Positions 1 through 8,440 of a stretch of 38,639 nt of DNA are shown here, piece after piece. The translations under genes and the position numbers were made by a program. The stretch is from contig JAAVZQ010000061.1 in the NCBI GenBank assembly GCA_022791735.1, forward strand, positions 1 through 38,639, read 5' to 3'. The stretch comes from Clostridia bacterium (GTDB taxonomy: Bacteria > Bacillota > Clostridia > TANB77 > CAG-508). Under the pieces are notes generated by a model, which did not search any database, was not told the origin of the DNA, and was given only the letters and a program-made list of their open reading frames with translations. Numbering within the stretch: position 1 is the stretch's first letter; each line of letters opens with the position of its first letter.

Positions 1-1
1 A

Positions 2-64
2 CAAGAGAAGACCAAGCTTGATGTAGAGCAAAAGGAGGAAGAGGGCGAAAATAGTGATAAATGA
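2..64 (+). CDS. possible C-terminal tail of an upstream gene (partial)
   Basis: The frame starting at base 2 is open from the window edge to a TGA at 62-64 and would encode a short, highly charged Lys/Glu-rich tail. It overlaps the proposed dgt start by 11 bases. It is only about 20 residues, so it may be chance. No family can be assigned. Confidence 0.25.
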   Translation, partial: QEKTKLDVEQKEEEGENSDK

Positions 65-1209
65 AATAAAAGAAATTATGAAACATAATGAAAGCAAACT
101 ATCAGAATATGCGTGTAAATCAGAGAGTGCAATAAAGATAAGTGAAGAACAAGCAGATATAAGACCGCCATTTTTTAGGGATATAGATAAAATTATACAC
201 TCACAAGCATATACAAGATATATAGACAAAACGCAAGTATTTGCCTTTATAAAAAACGACCATATAACTCACAGAGTTTTGCATGTACAGCTTGTATCAA
301 AAATTGCAAGAACAATAGGTAGAGCATTAAGATTAAATGAAGACTTAATAGAGGCAATAGCATTAGGGCATGACGTAGGGCATACACCATTTGGGCATGC
401 AGGCGAAAGATTTTTAAATACAATTGCAGAAAGAGAAGATATACGGATATTTTTGCCATAATGCACAAAGTGTAAGAATGCTAAAAGACTTAGAAAATTT
501 GAATATTACAGTACAAACTTTAGATGGAATACTAGCGCATAACGGAGAGATTTTGTTAAATAAATATGAGCCAGACAAAAGTAAAACAGCACAAGATGTA
601 CTAGACGACCTAGAGAAAGTTTTTAAGGTAAAAAATTATAGTAAACAAATAAGACCAATGACGCTAGAAGCAAGTGTTGTTAGGCTATCTGATATAATAG
701 CATATATTGGGCGTGACATAGAGGATGCAATAATAGTAGGAGTAATAAAAAGAGAGGATATACCAAAAGAAATCACAGATGTATTAGGAGACACAAATGC
801 ACAAATTGTAAACAATCTCATAATGGATGTAATTATAAATAGCTTAGAAAAGCCATATCTTACATTCTCTAAAGATGTTTTTGATAGTTTGATAAAACTA
901 AAAAAGTGGAATTATGCAAATATATATAATTCTGAAATGGCTACAAAAAATCTAAACATAATTGAAAAAGCATTTTATAATCTTTATGATACATATCTAA
1001 ACAAAATAGATGGAAGAAAAGAAATTGAAATAAAAGACAGCATGACACAAAGTGAAAAAACACTATATTCCTTTGTAAGCAATAAATCAAATGAATATAA
1101 ACAAAATACAGATATAAGAAGAATAATAATAGACTATATATCTGGACAAACAGATAAATTCTTCTTAAAAGAATGTGAAACATACTTAAAAGATTTTAAT
1201 ATAAGATAA
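54..1209 (+). CDS. dgt: dGTP triphosphohydrolase-like HD protein, read through a +1 shift
   Basis: This is an HD-domain nucleotide hydrolase of the deoxyguanosinetriphosphatase family, which cleaves dGTP to deoxyguanosine and triphosphate. The first frame carries the metal-binding motifs (HRVLHVQLV near residue 77 and GHDVGHTPFGH near 103). The second frame resumes with GYFCHNAQSVRML, the conserved HNxQS block of the same domain, and runs to the C-terminus. The join is at CGG 444-446: skipping C444 gives Gly and a 384-residue protein of normal family length. Read in frame zero the protein stops at about 135 residues, inside the catalytic domain. The start is GTG 54, preceded by AGGAGG and GAGGG. 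In related genomes dgt often precedes dnaG; here a small membrane gene and glmU follow. Confidence 0.88.
444..446 (+). other. CGG +1 shift site in dgt
   Basis: ATA-CGG-A. Skipping C gives Gly and restores the HD domain. Confidence 0.85.
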
Positions 1210-1211
1210 AG

Positions 1212-1240
1212 TTGCAAAAAAAATACAAGTATGCTAAAAT
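1212..1240 (+). promoter_or_regulatory. sigma-A type promoter
   Basis: TTGCAA (1212-1217), 17-base spacer, TAAAAT (1235-1240), placed just after the dgt stop and 28 bases before the GTG at 1268. It could drive the small membrane gene and glmU. Confidence 0.5.
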
Positions 1241-1267
1241 ACAAATGCAAAAGAGGAGACGAATAAA

Positions 1268-1600
1268 GTGGAAGTATTAACGATAATATATATATTAGTA
1301 TTTATAATATTTGCTTTAATAGCATTCTCAGTAATGCAGATAAAACAAGCAGGAATGAAAGTTAGAGATTTTGCAGAATTTATACAAGCAAACCAAATCT
1401 TAGATGACCTTTATGAAATAACAAAAAAATATGAGAAAATGGATTCAAAAGAAAAGATAATATTTTTGATGGAAGCGGAAAAAGTATTTAAAGCTTTTGA
1501 TAAAGTACCAAGCATGTTATGGGAGGACGAATATCAAAAATACACAAAAATATTAGATATATATAGAGACATAAAGATAGTTAGGTGGAACGAAAGGTAA
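1268..1600 (+). CDS. small membrane-anchored protein of unknown function
   Basis: This 110-residue protein is not recognised. Residues 3-24 form one hydrophobic segment (a likely N-terminal membrane anchor with the rest in the cytoplasm). The remainder is charged and predicted helical, with Lys/Glu-rich stretches around residues 55-80. The GTG start at 1268 follows the ribosome site AGAGGAGACG. It lies between dgt and glmU on the same strand, 58 bases after dgt, with a likely promoter of its own. It has no in-frame CGG and is intact. Confidence 0.6.
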   Translation: MEVLTIIYILVFIIFALIAFSVMQIKQAGMKVRDFAEFIQANQILDDLYEITKKYEKMDSKEKIIFLMEAEKVFKAFDKVPSMLWEDEYQKYTKILDIYRDIKIVRWNER

Positions 1601-1664
1601 ACAAATAACATAAATATGCATATAATTATACTAACAATCTTAAATCAGAATGGAGGCTAAATAG

Positions 1665-2925
1665 ATGGAAGACATAATGGCAGTGGTACTTGCAGCCGGT
1701 AAAGGCACAAGAATGAAAAGTGATAAAGCCAAAGTAGTACATAAAATATATGGAAAAGAAATGGTAAAAAGAGTTATAGAAACAGCAAAAAAAGCAGGGA
1801 TAAACGACATTGTGACAGTAGTGCGGATATAAAAGAGAAGAAGTAGAAGAAGTACTTAAAGATACTGTAAAATATGCATATCAAGAAGAACTACTTGGTA
1901 CAGGGCATACAGTAATTCAAGCAATACCATACCTAAAAGATAAAAAAGGTAAAGTGGTGATTCTTTATGGAGATGTTCCAATCGTACGTCCACAAACAAT
2001 ACAAAAATTAATATCTAAAAGTGTAAAAGATAAAGAACATGCAACTGTACTTACAGCAATTGTAGGAAATCCAACAGGCTATGGCAGAATAATAAGAGAT
2101 GAAATAGGACACGTAAAAGAGATAGTAGAAGAGAAAGACGCAAGTGTAGAACAAAAAGCAATAAATGAGATAAACTCAGGATTATACTGTTTTGATATAG
2201 AAGAATTGATTTTAGCACTAGAGAAAATTACACCAAACAATGCCCAAGGTGAATATTATTTGACAGATGTAATAAAAATAATGAACGAGAAAGGGCTAAA
2301 AGTAGGAGGATTAATAGTAGAAGACAAAACAGAAATACTAGGTGTGAATGATAGAAAACAACAAGAGATGCTAACTAGGTTACTTAGAATTAGAATTAAT
2401 CAAGAGCAAATGGAAAAGGGTGTTACAATCGAAGATACAAACAATACATATATATATGACGATGTACAAATAGGAATAGATACAGTAATACATCCAAATA
2501 CTACAATAAAATCAGGAGTAGTAATTGGAGAAAACTGCGAAATAGGTCCAAATGCATACATAAGAGAGGGATGTAACATAGCAGATAATGTGAAGATAGG
2601 AAGTTTTGTAGAAGTAAAAAAAGCAACTATTGGAGAAGGCACAAAAGTACCTCATTTGTCATATATGGGAGACTGTGAAATAGGAAAGAAAACAAATATA
2701 GGCTGTGGCACAATAACTTGCAACTATGATGGGTTCAAAAAGAGCAAAACTGTAATTGGAGACAATAGCTTTGTAGGCTCAAATGTAAACTTTATAGCAC
2801 CTGTTACAATAGGGGATAATACATTAATTGCAGCAGGTTCAACAATAACAGATGATGTTCCAGCGGATAGTCTAAGCATTGCAAGAGAAAGACAGACAAA
2901 CAAAGAAGGATGGAATAAAAAATAA
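1665..2925 (+). CDS. glmU: bifunctional UDP-GlcNAc pyrophosphorylase / GlcN-1-P acetyltransferase, read through a +1 shift
   Basis: GlmU makes UDP-N-acetylglucosamine for peptidoglycan: it acetylates glucosamine-1-phosphate and then uridylylates it. The N-terminal nucleotidyltransferase signature LAAGKGTRMKS is at about residues 9-19, followed by GTGHT and YGDVP. The C-terminal half is a left-handed beta helix of hexapeptide repeats ending in ARERQTNKEGW. ATG 1665 follows GGAGG at a spacing of 8. At CGG 1824-1826 the first frame hits TAA after two more codons; skipping C1824 gives VTVVGYKREEVEEVL and a continuous protein of 419 residues, slightly short for GlmU (about 450-460). Frame zero would yield only a 54-residue stub, so an essential enzyme depends on the shift. 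Confidence 0.9.
1824..1826 (+). other. CGG +1 shift site in glmU
   Basis: GTG-CGG-A. Without the shift TAA follows two codons later. Confidence 0.88.
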
Positions 2926-2976
2926 AGATTAAATCACAAAGTTACATGTTTAAAATAACGTTTGTCCTGTGGATTT

Positions 2977-3132
2977 GGTAATTCTATCTATATTTTTTCA
3001 TAACACCTTGGTGTCGTAACCTCCAAATGTACGCTACTACGTAGCTTATAATGTCGGTTACTCCATTTCGCACTCGCGAAGCTCGTTTGATCGCTTACGC
3101 GGTGTTACTCAAAAACTATAGATAGAACTACC
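2977..3132. repeat. dispersed structured repeat, family A, copy 1
   Basis: The roughly 100-base GC-richer core (AACACCTTGGTGTCGTAACC ... TACGCGGTGTTACTC) is nearly identical to those at 11091-11263 and 14911-15102. Its arms pair with each other (CTATCTATA against TATAGATAG) but differ in sequence from the other copies. The motif TTTGTCCTG sits just left of the arm. Together with the terminator at 3194 it accounts for most of the 350-base gap between glmU and dut. Confidence 0.8.
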
Positions 3133-3193
3133 TTATATATAATTAAAATGATATTTGTTATTAATTCAAATGTTAATAAACAAAAAATGTTAG

Positions 3194-3221
3194 AAATGCT
3201 ATAAAAATATAGCATTTTTTT
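3194..3221 (+). terminator. intrinsic terminator after glmU/repeat
   Basis: AAATGCTATA hairpin with an A-rich loop, followed by a run of seven T. A TATAAT at 3232-3237 just downstream could be the -10 box for dut. Confidence 0.65.
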
Positions 3222-3275
3222 GTACTTTGTGATATAATCAAAAAATAAAAAAAGTAGCAAAGGAATGAGATAAAA

Positions 3276-3743
3276 ATGGAAAGAGTAAGAGGATTTGAAA
3301 TTGCAAAAGGATTTGAAAATGCAGGAATAAATATACCAGTACGTAAGACAAAATATTCAGCAGGATATGATATAGAAGCGGCAGAAGATGTCGTTATACC
3401 ATCATTTAAAAAAGGAATGAACCCTAGCATGGTAAAAACAGGATTAAAAGCATATATGCAAGATGATGAATATCTAAAATTATGCAATAGAAGTTCAAAC
3501 CCAAAGAAAAAAGGTTTAATACTTGCAAACAGTATAGGAGTAGTAGATGCAGACTACTATGAAAATCCAGATAATGATGGACACATCATGTTTGCATTTT
3601 ATAATATAAAAGATGAAGATATAACAATAAAAAAAGGAGAAGCCATTGGACAAGCAATATTTGAGAAGTTTTTAGTAGCAGATAATGACGTTGCAAGTGG
3701 AGAACGTATTGGGGGCTTCGGCTCTACAACGCTCGAAAAATAA
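3276..3743 (+). CDS. dut: dUTP diphosphatase
   Basis: This trimeric-type dUTPase hydrolyses dUTP to dUMP and pyrophosphate, keeping uracil out of DNA and supplying dUMP. All five family motifs are visible in 155 residues: AGYDIEA (motif 1, about residue 29), CNRSSNPKK (2), GVVDADYY (3), GQAIFEKF (4) and the C-terminal RIGGFGST lid (5). ATG 3276 is preceded by a GCAAAGGAATGAG-type ribosome site. The last codons and the stop lie in the left end of a dispersed repeat (3728-3860), so the final TLEK residues may derive from that element. It contains CGG only out of frame (GAA GCG GCA, TTC GGC) and needs no shift. Confidence 0.93.
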   Translation: MERVRGFEIAKGFENAGINIPVRKTKYSAGYDIEAAEDVVIPSFKKGMNPSMVKTGLKAYMQDDEYLKLCNRSSNPKKKGLILANSIGVVDADYYENPDNDGHIMFAFYNIKDEDITIKKGEAIGQAIFEKFLVADNDVASGERIGGFGSTTLEK

Positions 3744-3860
3744 ACGGCGTATTGCGGTGTCAAGCTGCGGTCAAACAATCCTCGACAGGCACCAGCCTAG
3801 TCTGCGGTTGTTTGACTTGCTTTCCTTGCACTACTTGCTTCTTTTTCAAGCTATATATTT
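3728..3860. repeat. dispersed structured repeat, family B, copy 1
   Basis: GC-richer element with inverted ends (GCTCGAAAAA against TTTTTCAAGC) and an internal stem GTCAAACAA / TTGTTTGAC. A reverse-complement copy lies at 17393-17545. It begins inside the last codons of dut and ends at the alaS ribosome site. Confidence 0.75.
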
Positions 3861-3881
3861 AATGAAAGGATGAATTATCTT

Positions 3882-5643
3882 ATGAACGCATTAGAAATTA
3901 GAAATAAATTTTTAAATTATTTTAAGAACCATGGGCATAGCATAATACCAAGTGCACCACTAATACCAGAAAATGATCCATCAGTACTATTTACAACAGC
4001 AGGAATGCACCCACTTGTGCCATATCTACTTGGAGAAGTGCACCCAGCAGGTACAAAACTTGCAGATTATCAAAAATGTCTAAGAACAGTAGATATTGAT
4101 GAAGTAGGAGATAATAGACATTTAACATTTTTTGAGATGCTAGGAAACTGGTCACTTGGAGAATATTTCAAAAAAGAATCAATAAAATATAGTATGGAAT
4201 TTTTAACAAAAGAATTAAATATTCCAGTAGAAAAATTATCTGTAACATGTTTTAAAGGTGATGAAGATGCACCTAGAGACGAAGAAACAGCAAAAATTTG
4301 GGAAGAAAATGGTATGCCAAAGGAAAGAATATATTTCTTTGGAAAAGAAGATAACTGGTGGATAGCAGGAGAAACAGGACCATGTGGACCAGATACAGAA
4401 ATATTTTATGATACAGGAAAAGAGCCATGTTCAAAAGAATGTAACCCATCATGTGGTTGTGGAAAATATGTAGAAATCTGGAACAATGTATTCATGGAAT
4501 ATTACAAAGATGCAGAAGGAAATTATACAAAACTAAAACAAAGAAATGTAGATACAGGACTTGGACTAGAAAGAATAAATATGCTGCTTCAAGGAAAAGA
4601 AACACCATTTGATACAGAAATATTTAAGCCTATGATGGATAAACTAGAAAGTTTAGCAAAAAATGATAATTTATCAAGCAGAAGAATTATTGCAGAACAC
4701 TTAAGGTCTAGTATGATGATAATTGCAGATGGTGGAAAACCAAGCAATATAGATAGAGGATATATCCTAAGAAGACTAATAAGAAGAATGATAAGACATT
4801 TAAATAAAATAGGAATAGAATTAGATAAACTAAAAGAATTAATAGACCTAAACATTGAAATTCTAGGTGAAATGTATCCTGATTTAGTACAAAATAAAGA
4901 AAATATCATAAATACAATTTTGGCAGAAAAAGATAAATTTATGAAAACACTTGAAAATGGTGAAAAAGAACTACAAAAAGAGTTAAGTAAATTAAAAGCA
5001 AAAGGAGAAGATACACTATCTGCAGAAGAAGTATTTAGACTATACGAAACCTATGGCTTTCCACAAGAAGTTACAAAAGAAATCTCAGAAGAAAATGGCT
5101 TCAAAATAGACCTTCGGAAACTTTGACAAGTTATTTAAAGCACACCAAGAAAAGTCAAGACTTGGTTCAGAGCAAAAATTTAAAGGAGGTTTAGCAGAAC
5201 AAAACGAGCAAACAATTGCATATCATACAGCAACACACCTTTTACATAAAGCACTACAAATAGTTCTAGGAGAACATGCAACTCAAAAAGGTTCAAATAT
5301 AACAACAGAAAGATTAAGATTTGACTTTGCACATCCTCAAAAAGTAACAAGAGAAGAACTTGATGAGGTTGAAAGAATAGTAAATGAACAAATTAGTAGG
5401 GATTTGAAAGTAAGTTGTGAAGAAATGACATTTGATGAAGCAAAGGCAAGTGGAGCAATAGGATTATTTGAAAATAAATATGGAGATAAAGTAAAAGTAT
5501 ATACAATAGGGGATTTTAGCAAAGAGATATGTGGTGGACCTCATGTAGAGCATACAGGCGATATGGGAACATTCAAGATAAAGAAGGAAGAGGCATCATC
5601 AGCAGGGGTTAGGCGTATTAAAGCCGTACTTATTAAAGCTTGA
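3882..5643 (+). CDS. alaS: alanyl-tRNA synthetase, compact form, read through a +1 shift
   Basis: AlaRS charges tRNA-Ala. MNALEIRNKFLNYFKNHGH and the following block are the class II catalytic start (motif 1 region), and GNWSLGEYF, GPCGPDTEIFYD and RNVDTGLGLERI follow in order. After CGG 5115-5117 the second frame gives HTATHLLHKAL (editing-domain HxxxH) and EICGGPHVEHTGDMG (second zinc/editing block). It then ends at GVRRIKAVLIKA, so the DHHA1/C-Ala oligomerisation region of ordinary about 880-residue AlaRS is absent and the composite is 586 residues. Frame zero stops with TGA immediately after the shift site. I chose ATG 3882 (11 bases after AAAGGA) because homologues start at this point; ATG 3870 is the alternative. 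No T-box leader is present; repeats flank the gene on both sides. Confidence 0.9.
5115..5117 (+). other. CGG +1 shift site in alaS
   Basis: CTT-CGG-A. Frame zero ends at TGA two codons later; the shift gives Leu-Gly-Asn and opens the editing domain. Confidence 0.88.
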
Positions 5644-5760
5644 AAAAGAATTGCCATTTGGCGTTGTTGCTGCTCAGCAAATTTCCCATCAACGTGCACT
5701 AGCACGCCTCCGGGAATATTTGCTTCACGCGCCTAGCCAAATAACAATTCTTTTCCAAAC
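5643..5760. repeat. dispersed-type structured intergenic element
   Basis: It begins at the alaS stop and has nested pairing arms (GCTTGAAAAAGAATTG against CAATTCTTTTCCAAAC; then CCATTTGGC against GCCAAAT). The core is GC-richer (GCTGCTCAGC, GTGCACTAGCACGCC). Its ends resemble family B but I see no second copy of the core in this window. Confidence 0.6.
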
Positions 5761-5781
5761 ATAAGAAAGGATTAAGGGAAT

Positions 5782-6121
5782 ATGTGTATATTTTGTAAAA
5801 TAATAAATAAAGAAATACCAGGAAATATTGTATATGAAGACGAAGATATACTTGCATTTCGTGACATAGAGCCACAAGCACCAGTACATATACTTGTAGT
5901 TCCAAAAAAGCATATAGAAGCAATAATAGACCTTAAGGAAGACGATAAAGAGTTAGTACGGTAAGATTTTCATGGCAATAAACAAAATAGCAAAACAAGA
6001 AAACATAGACAAAGAAGGATTTAGAGTAATATCAAATTGTGGAGAAAATGCAGGGCAAACAGTAAAGCATTTACATTTTCATATACTTGCAGGAGAAAAA
6101 CTCGAACCAAAAATGTTATGA
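5782..6121 (+). CDS. HIT-family nucleotide hydrolase, read through a +1 shift
   Basis: This is a histidine-triad protein of the Hint/PKCI type, a small cytoplasmic purine-nucleotide phosphoramidase/hydrolase fold. MCIFCKIINKEIPGNIVYED and HILVVPKKHI are the conserved N-terminal half. The catalytic triad HLHFHILAG appears only in the second frame. At CGG 5959-5961 frame zero reads CGG then TAA; skipping C5959 gives ELVGKIFMAINKIA and a 112-residue protein, the usual HIT length. Without the shift the product is 60 residues and has no active-site histidines. The ribosome site AAAGGA precedes ATG 5782. It sits between alaS and a sortase gene with its own promoter, probably as a separate unit. Confidence 0.92.
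5959..5961 (+). other. CGG +1 shift site in the HIT gene
   Basis: GTA-CGG-T, followed in frame zero directly by TAA. The shift gives Val-Gly-Lys. Confidence 0.88.
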
Positions 6122-6204
6122 AAACTTAGAAAAGCATATACAATCTGTAAAAAATATGGTATAATGAATGTATACGAACGATAGCAAAGAAAGAAGGGAT
6201 TTAT

Positions 6205-6880
6205 ATGTTTAATAGTAAATTCAATAATGTATTAACAATATTATTAGTAGTCGCAATAATTGGAATTATAATATTAATCGGATATTTTGGATTTTCAGTA
6301 TATAATAAATATAAAATAAATGCAGATGCAAAGAATATTGTAGATGCGTTTGAACAAGTTTCTAATTCGCAGAAAAACGAAATACCAAGAGAAAATGTAG
6401 TAGACAGAGGAGACCTAGGTTCACTTGATGGAAATAGTACAATATATCAAGGAGGTACATCTAGTGGAACTACTACTAAATATGGTGGATATGAAGTATA
6501 TGGAACAATATCTATCCCAAAAATAAACATACAATATCCAATCCTTGAAAAACCAACACCACAAGCAATAAAAATTGCAGTTGCATATCTTTCAGGAGTA
6601 GGAGTAAATAAAGTAGGAAATACTGTAATTCAAGGACATAATTATAGAAATGGTATGTTTTTCTCAAATTTGAAGAAACTAACAAATGGAGATAAAATAT
6701 ATATAACAGATCCAAGCGGTACAAAAATAACATATTCAGTATATAATGTTTTTGAAGCATCAGCAACAGATTCATCTTTCTATAATAGAGATACAGCTGG
6801 ATTAAGAGAAATTACATTGTCAACATGTACAGATGACCGGAAAACTTAGAACTATTGTGTTTGCAAAGGAAGTTAATTAA
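6205..6880 (+). CDS. sortase (class D/E-like), read through a +1 shift
   Basis: Sortases are membrane-anchored transpeptidases that attach surface proteins to the wall or build pili. Residues 11-34 are a hydrophobic anchor. IPKINIQYPILE begins the sortase barrel, GHNYRNGMFFSNL holds the catalytic His, and LSTCTDD holds the catalytic Cys. The third catalytic residue, Arg, lies in GKLRTIVFAKEV, which is encoded only after skipping C6838 in CGG 6838-6840. Frame zero ends two codons later (DDRKT stop) without that Arg. The composite is 224 residues. ATG 6205 follows AAAGAAGGG, and a TATAAT lies at 6160-6165. No obvious sorting substrate is adjacent. Confidence 0.9.
6838..6840 (+). other. CGG +1 shift site in the sortase gene
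   Basis: GAC-CGG-A. The catalytic Arg is four codons downstream in the shifted frame. Confidence 0.87.
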
Positions 6881-6909
6881 TATAATTAAACAAGGAGGGA
6901 TTGCAAAAA

Positions 6910-7162
6910 ATGGAATACAGATATAAGCCAAGTGGAGTTTGTTCTAGTGAAATGATAATAGATATAGAAAATGATGTAATAAAAAGTGCAAAAATTGTAG
7001 GGGGATGTCCTCGGAAATTCAATAGGTGTAACAAAACTAGTAGAAGGTAAAAAAATAGATGAAGTAATAAAACTTTTAAAAGGAATACCATGCGGAGTAA
7101 GAAAAACATCATGTCCAGACCAATTAGCAACAGCATTAGAGCAGATAAAAGGCAAAATGTAG
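6910..7162 (+). CDS. TSCPD-domain small protein (TIGR03905-like), read through a +1 shift
   Basis: An 83-residue protein with the TSCPD domain, also found at the C-terminus of some adenosylcobalamin-dependent ribonucleotide reductases; the stand-alone family has no settled function. Key blocks are YKPSGVCSSEM, VGGCPGNSIGV and GIPCGVRKTSCPDQLA, with conserved cysteines in each. Skipping C7012 in CGG 7012-7014 yields GGCPGN, the family signature; frame zero runs off into unrelated sequence. ATG 6910 follows CAAGGAGGG, 29 bases after the sortase stop, so the two may be co-transcribed. It is too short in either frame to show as a long ORF. Confidence 0.85.
7012..7014 (+). other. CGG +1 shift site in the TSCPD gene
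   Basis: CCT-CGG-A. The shift produces Pro-Gly-Asn in the GGCPGN signature. Confidence 0.85.
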
Positions 7163-7190
7163 TAAAAAAGATAGAGCCAAGGAGAAAAAG

Positions 7191-8111
7191 ATGGAATTAA
7201 TAGATTTTAGTAGAGCAAGAGAAATATATCAAAAATATGGAGGAGCAGGCAAAAAGAAAACTCTTATATTAAATGACGTTCAATATCTAGTAAAATTCCA
7301 AAACCCAGTTAGAAAAAAAGGAAAAAATATACAAGTATCGTACGTAAATAGTGTATATTCAGAATATATAGGTAGTAAAATTTTTGAAAGCGTAGGAATT
7401 CCAACGCAAGAAGTTATACTAGGCACATACAATGATAGAATAGTATGTGCCTGTAAAGATTTCCTAAAAGAAAGAAATAAGGACGTAATTGAAGCAGTAG
7501 GAGAAGCCAAACTTATAGAATTTGAAGAATGGAGCAAATCATACGAACTAGATAATACATTAACAATGGATATAAAAAGCATATATAAATCTATTGAAAA
7601 TATTTATAAATATGTTCCAGAACATATAAACGTAGAAAATATAAAAAGTAAATTCTGGGAAATGTTTGTTATAGACTTCTTTATAGGAAATACAGACAGA
7701 CACAACAACAATTGGGGATTTATATACTATGAAAATCAATTAGATACATATGTTGTAAATATGGAATTTGCACCAATATTTGATTGCGGAAGTTCACTAA
7801 CGCCAGTACTTACAGATGAGCAGATGAAAGAAATATTGGCAAGCAAAGGCGAATTTACAAATTACATAAAAAATGCATATTCAGCAGTAATGGAAATGGG
7901 CAAAAGGATACATTCATATGAATATCTAAAAGCCTGTAAAAATGAATATTGCAATGAAGCAGTAAAAAAATTAGTGCCTAAAATCAATATGAAATATATT
8001 GAAAATATGATATCAGAAATGCCAATAAGTGATGTAAGAAAAGAGTTCTATATTACTATATTGCAAAAACGTTATGAACTATTGCAAAAACTAGAGAAGA
8101 TAATTGTGTAA
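7191..8111 (+). CDS. HipA/CtkA-like protein kinase
   Basis: A stand-alone 306-residue member of the HipA-fold Ser/Thr kinase group, closest in architecture to CtkA-like proteins. An N-terminal beta-rich lobe contains YLVKFQN with a candidate ATP-binding Lys. The catalytic block is DFFIGNTDRHNNNWGF (about residues 161-176), followed by APIFDCGSSL, the metal-binding Asp motif. There is no adjacent HipB-like HTH antitoxin: upstream is the TSCPD gene (28 bases) and downstream is a strong terminator. It could therefore be a regulatory kinase rather than a toxin. ATG 7191 follows CCAAGGAGAAAAAG. No in-frame CGG occurs and the gene is intact. Substrate unknown. Confidence 0.8.
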   Translation: MELIDFSRAREIYQKYGGAGKKKTLILNDVQYLVKFQNPVRKKGKNIQVSYVNSVYSEYIGSKIFESVGIPTQEVILGTYNDRIVCACKDFLKERNKDVIEAVGEAKLIEFEEWSKSYELDNTLTMDIKSIYKSIENIYKYVPEHINVENIKSKFWEMFVIDFFIGNTDRHNNNWGFIYYENQLDTYVVNMEFAPIFDCGSSLTPVLTDEQMKEILASKGEFTNYIKNAYSAVMEMGKRIHSYEYLKACKNEYCNEAVKKLVPKINMKYIENMISEMPISDVRKEFYITILQKRYELLQKLEKIIV

Positions 8112-8119
8112 GAAAGAAA

Positions 8120-8163
8120 AAGTCACAGTGACATCTTTAACTTAGATGTCACTGTGATTTTTT
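8120..8163 (+). terminator. intrinsic terminator after the kinase gene
   Basis: A 16-bp stem AGTCACAGTGACATCT / AGATGTCACTGTGATT with a short loop, followed by T residues. Confidence 0.88.
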
Positions 8164-8223
8164 GTTAACTGTTTATATTCCATATGATATGAATATTTGA
8201 AAAACATTTGAAATCTTATTAAT

Positions 8224-8267
8224 ATGGTCAATGGGTATGGTCAATAGGGACGGAGCATTTTGACCAT
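8224..8267. repeat. short direct and inverted repeats
   Basis: ATGGTCAAT occurs twice in the same direction (8224, 8237) and its complement once (TTGACCAT, 8260-8267), around GGGACGGAGC. Apart from the terminator and the lexA promoter, this is the only structure I see in the 329-base gap 8112-8440. Confidence 0.4.
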
Positions 8268-8381
8268 TCCCACAGATGTAGAGGTAATGGGATATCCGAG
8301 AGAGTTTGTATAATAACCTCTAATAAATATCGTAACTCTTAATTAAAAATGTGAATGACAACAAAAAAATCAAAATTTTGT

Positions 8382-8410
8382 TTGACAATTATTTGTTTTT
8401 ATGATATTAT
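8382..8410 (+). promoter_or_regulatory. lexA promoter
   Basis: TTGACA (8382-8387), 17-base spacer, TATTAT (8405-8410), 30 bases before the lexA start. I could not find a clear Bacillota-type SOS box overlapping it. Confidence 0.7.
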
Positions 8411-8440
8411 TATTTTATCAAAAAATAAGGAGTGGTGAGT

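Noticed and set aside
3685..3873. Open frame across the dut-alaS repeat
   Set aside because: It overlaps the end of dut and lies within the dispersed repeat, with no family resemblance.
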